The position numbers were made by a program, and so were the translations under genes. From the NCBI GenBank assembly GCA_036563245.1, contig DATCMU010000047.1:62001-126000 (forward strand): 64,000 nucleotides of DNA. Reading direction: 5' to 3'. Under the pieces are notes generated by a model. The model was given only the letters and a program-made list of their open reading frames with translations, had not been told where the DNA came from and made no database searches. The stretch comes from DATCMU01 sp036563245 (GTDB taxonomy: Bacteria; Pseudomonadota; Alphaproteobacteria; Rhizobiales; Devosiaceae). This document shows, one piece after another, positions 62,167-64,000 of this stretch. The number at the start of each line of letters is the position of its first letter. Within the stretch, counting starts at the first letter, position 1.

Positions 62167-63051
62167 CTATTCCTTGGGTTCCATGGCGTCGCGTAGACCG
62201 TCACCGAGGAAGTTCACCGAAAGCACGGTGCAAAGGATGCAAAGACCCGGCGGGATGGCCATCCATGGCGCCTGGCTGAGCCACGGGCTGGCGGCGTTGA
62301 GCAGGTTGCCCCAGGTCGGCACCGGCGGCTGTATGCCAAAACCGAGAAATGAAAGCGCCGACTCCAGCATGATGGCCATGCCCACCGCCAGGGTTGCGGC
62401 AACGGTGATCGGGCCGACGGCGTTGGGCAGGATATGCCGAAACATCAACCGGGCTCCACCGGCTCCGAGCGCGCGGGCGGCCTCGACGAACTCGCGTTCG
62501 CGCAGGGCGAGAAACTGGCTGCGCACGAGACGGGCCGTTCCCATCCAGATCAGCGTGCCCACAATGGCGACCAGAAGAGGCGGACTGGGCCGGAACAGGC
62601 TCGAGAGCAACAGAACCAGGGGCAGCGTGGGAATGGAGAGCATGATGTCGGTGAAACGCATCAGCACCACATCCATCCAGCCGCGATAAAAGCCGGAAAA
62701 TGATCCGATGACCGTGCCGACCAGCGTCGAGACGACGGCGCCGGCAAGCCCGACCGCCAGCGACACCCGTCCCCCGTAGATCAGCCGCGTGAGGTTGTCG
62801 CGCCCCAGTTCGTCCGTTCCCAGCCAGTGCTGGAGGGTCATGGGTCCGGGCTCGCCGATCAGGTTGAAATCCTGCTGGTCGAACTCGTACGGCAGCACGA
62901 ATGGCGCGAACACCACGATGAGGGCGAGAACCACGAGGAAGCCCAGCCCCACGACCGCAAGCCTGTGCTTGAGGAACCGCCTGACGACCCGGCGGCCATA
63001 GCTTTGCGGCGCATCGGCGACCGGAGCGCCGGCGGTAGCGATCTCAACCAT
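62167..63051 (-). CDS. Peptide-type ABC permease, DppC/OppC
   Basis: About 294-residue permease of the peptide/nickel type. N-terminal cytoplasmic segment, a first helix RLAVVGLGFLVVLALIVVFAPF, then HWLGTDELGRDNLTRLIYGGRVSLAVG, typical of DppC. The EAA loop is EFVEAARALGAGGARLMFRHILPNA. The start MVEIATAG at 63051 overlaps the DppB stop by 8 bp. The operon's ATPases and binding protein are not in the window and may lie upstream. Confidence 0.92.
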   Translation of the reverse strand: MVEIATAGAPVADAPQSYGRRVVRRFLKHRLAVVGLGFLVVLALIVVFAPFVLPYEFDQQDFNLIGEPGPMTLQHWLGTDELGRDNLTRLIYGGRVSLAVGLAGAVVSTLVGTVIGSFSGFYRGWMDVVLMRFTDIMLSIPTLPLVLLLSSLFRPSPPLLVAIVGTLIWMGTARLVRSQFLALREREFVEAARALGAGGARLMFRHILPNAVGPITVAATLAVGMAIMLESALSFLGFGIQPPVPTWGNLLNAASPWLSQAPWMAIPPGLCILCTVLSVNFLGDGLRDAMEPKE

Positions 63052-63997
63052 AGCGGATCCTCGGGTCGAGCGCCGCATAGGCAATATCCGCGATGATGTT
63101 TGCCAGGATGATGCCCACCGATCCCATCATCATCAGGCCCATCAGCATGGGGTAGTCGCGCCCGTTCATGCTTTCCATGAACAGGCGGCCGATGCCTGGC
63201 CAGGCGAATACGGTCTCGGTGATTACAGCGCCTGAAATGACCGTCGCAAAATCCACGGCGATGACGGTGACGGCCGGGATCATTGCATTGCGCAACGCAT
63301 GGTAGAATACGACCGCCCATTCCGAGCGGCCTTTGGCGTAGGCGGTGCGGATATAGTCCTGGTTCAGGACGTCGATCATGCCGGAACGGATGAAGCGGCT
63401 CCAACTGGCGATCGTTGCGAGGGAAAGCACCGCCGCCGGCATCACGATATGCGAAAGCCTGTCGGTAAATCCGCCCCCGCCAATCGACTGATAGCCCGCA
63501 GACGGCAACCAGCCGAGTTCAACGCTGAACAGAAGTTGCAGCAGCAGGGCCAACCAGAAGACAGGTGTCGAGATACCGGTGAAGGAGGCCAGCGTCAGGC
63601 CTTCGTCGAGCCTCGAACCACGGCGGGAAGCGCTGACGATTCCCAGAGGTATTGCCACGAGCAGGGACAGGCCCAGCGCCAGCCCGCCAAGTTCGAGCGT
63701 CGGGCCAATCCGCTCCAGTATCATCTGGAGCACCGGCCGTCCGGTACGGATGGAGTAGCCCCAATTGCCGGCGACCATGGCCTTGAGCCACATCGCGTAT
63801 TGCACCGGCACCGGCTTGTCGAGGCCGTAGGCTTCCTTGATTTGCTGCAGCGCCTCCTGGCTGACCGATGGATTGTCGGCATAGACATCCAGCGGCCCGC
63901 CCGGCGCAAAATGGATAATGGCGAACAGGATCACCGATATTCCGAGCAGCAGTGGGATTGCCCCAAGAATCCGCCGGATGATGTAGCCAAGGCTCAT
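63044..63997 (-). CDS. Peptide-type ABC permease, DppB/OppB
   Basis: 317-residue permease with six helices. N-terminal YIIRRILGAIPLLLGISVILFAIIHFAPGGPLDVY matches DppB/OppB; the EAA loop IRTAYAKGRSEWAVVFYHALRNAMIPAVTV and ITETVFAWPGIGRLF are diagnostic. ATG 63997 lies at the window edge but the gene is complete. First visible gene of the operon 63997 to 58791. Confidence 0.93.
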   Translation of the reverse strand: MSLGYIIRRILGAIPLLLGISVILFAIIHFAPGGPLDVYADNPSVSQEALQQIKEAYGLDKPVPVQYAMWLKAMVAGNWGYSIRTGRPVLQMILERIGPTLELGGLALGLSLLVAIPLGIVSASRRGSRLDEGLTLASFTGISTPVFWLALLLQLLFSVELGWLPSAGYQSIGGGGFTDRLSHIVMPAAVLSLATIASWSRFIRSGMIDVLNQDYIRTAYAKGRSEWAVVFYHALRNAMIPAVTVIAVDFATVISGAVITETVFAWPGIGRLFMESMNGRDYPMLMGLMMMGSVGIILANIIADIAYAALDPRIRYG

Positions 63998-64000
63998 TGG

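Overview
The window is GC-rich DNA from an alphaproteobacterium, most likely a member of Hyphomicrobiales (Rhizobiales). This rests on the rhizobial-type rhamnose operon (rhaRSTPQUK divergent from rhaDI), an Omp25/31-like porin-family protein, a C. crescentus XylD-like sugar-acid dehydratase and many binding-protein-dependent sugar ABC systems. Coding density is high, and many start/stop codons overlap (ATGA, GTGA, TGATG). I see no rRNA, tRNA, CRISPR array, insertion sequence or prophage. The content is almost wholly carbon and nitrogen scavenging.

Left part (1-11.7 kb): the 3' end of cydB plus a 43-residue CydX; a secreted FG-GAP repeat protein; a sugar-acid dehydratase; an MscS-type channel; a hydroxypyruvate-isomerase-like gene behind a LysR regulator; the divergent gabT-gabD pair for GABA breakdown; and an outer-membrane beta-barrel protein.

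Amino-sugar region (11.7-29.3 kb): a RidA-RpiR-SDR-GH20 hexosaminidase operon, a divergent NTF2-like/M81 metallopeptidase pair, a Gfo/Idh oxidoreductase plus CUT1 sugar ABC transporter, and a coupled operon of GntR regulator, SIS-domain sugar-phosphate deaminase, NagA, ROK kinase and CutC. A divergent glycosylasparaginase-like gene completes it. Four similar 15-bp A/T-rich sites, in two pairs spaced 74 and 76 bp, lie in the two promoter regions of the RpiR operon and the Gfo/Idh-ABC operon. They suggest one RpiR regulon. Together the genes can be read as a pathway that frees, imports and degrades GlcNAc-containing glycans or glyco-asparagine.

Middle (29.4-39.6 kb): an SDR, a LysR regulator followed by a 25-bp perfect hyphenated palindrome, and a four-gene coupled operon (crotonase, HCCA-isomerase-like, PaaI-like thioesterase, MFS). 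A WYL regulator and a two-gene heterodimeric ABC exporter with one degenerate ATP site follow.

Rhamnose super-locus (39.7-58.6 kb): rhaK-U-Q-P-T-S-R on the minus strand, divergent rhaD-rhaI with a pair of matching DeoR-type operators between them. Next to these lie a GH78 alpha-L-rhamnosidase and a second, CUT1-type ABC importer controlled by a divergent LacI gene, with a perfect 14-bp tandem repeat in that promoter region. The right end (58.8-64 kb) is a minus-strand operon of peptide-type permeases, a gamma-glutamyltransferase-like protein with altered active-site positions, a PLP aminotransferase and a second RidA.
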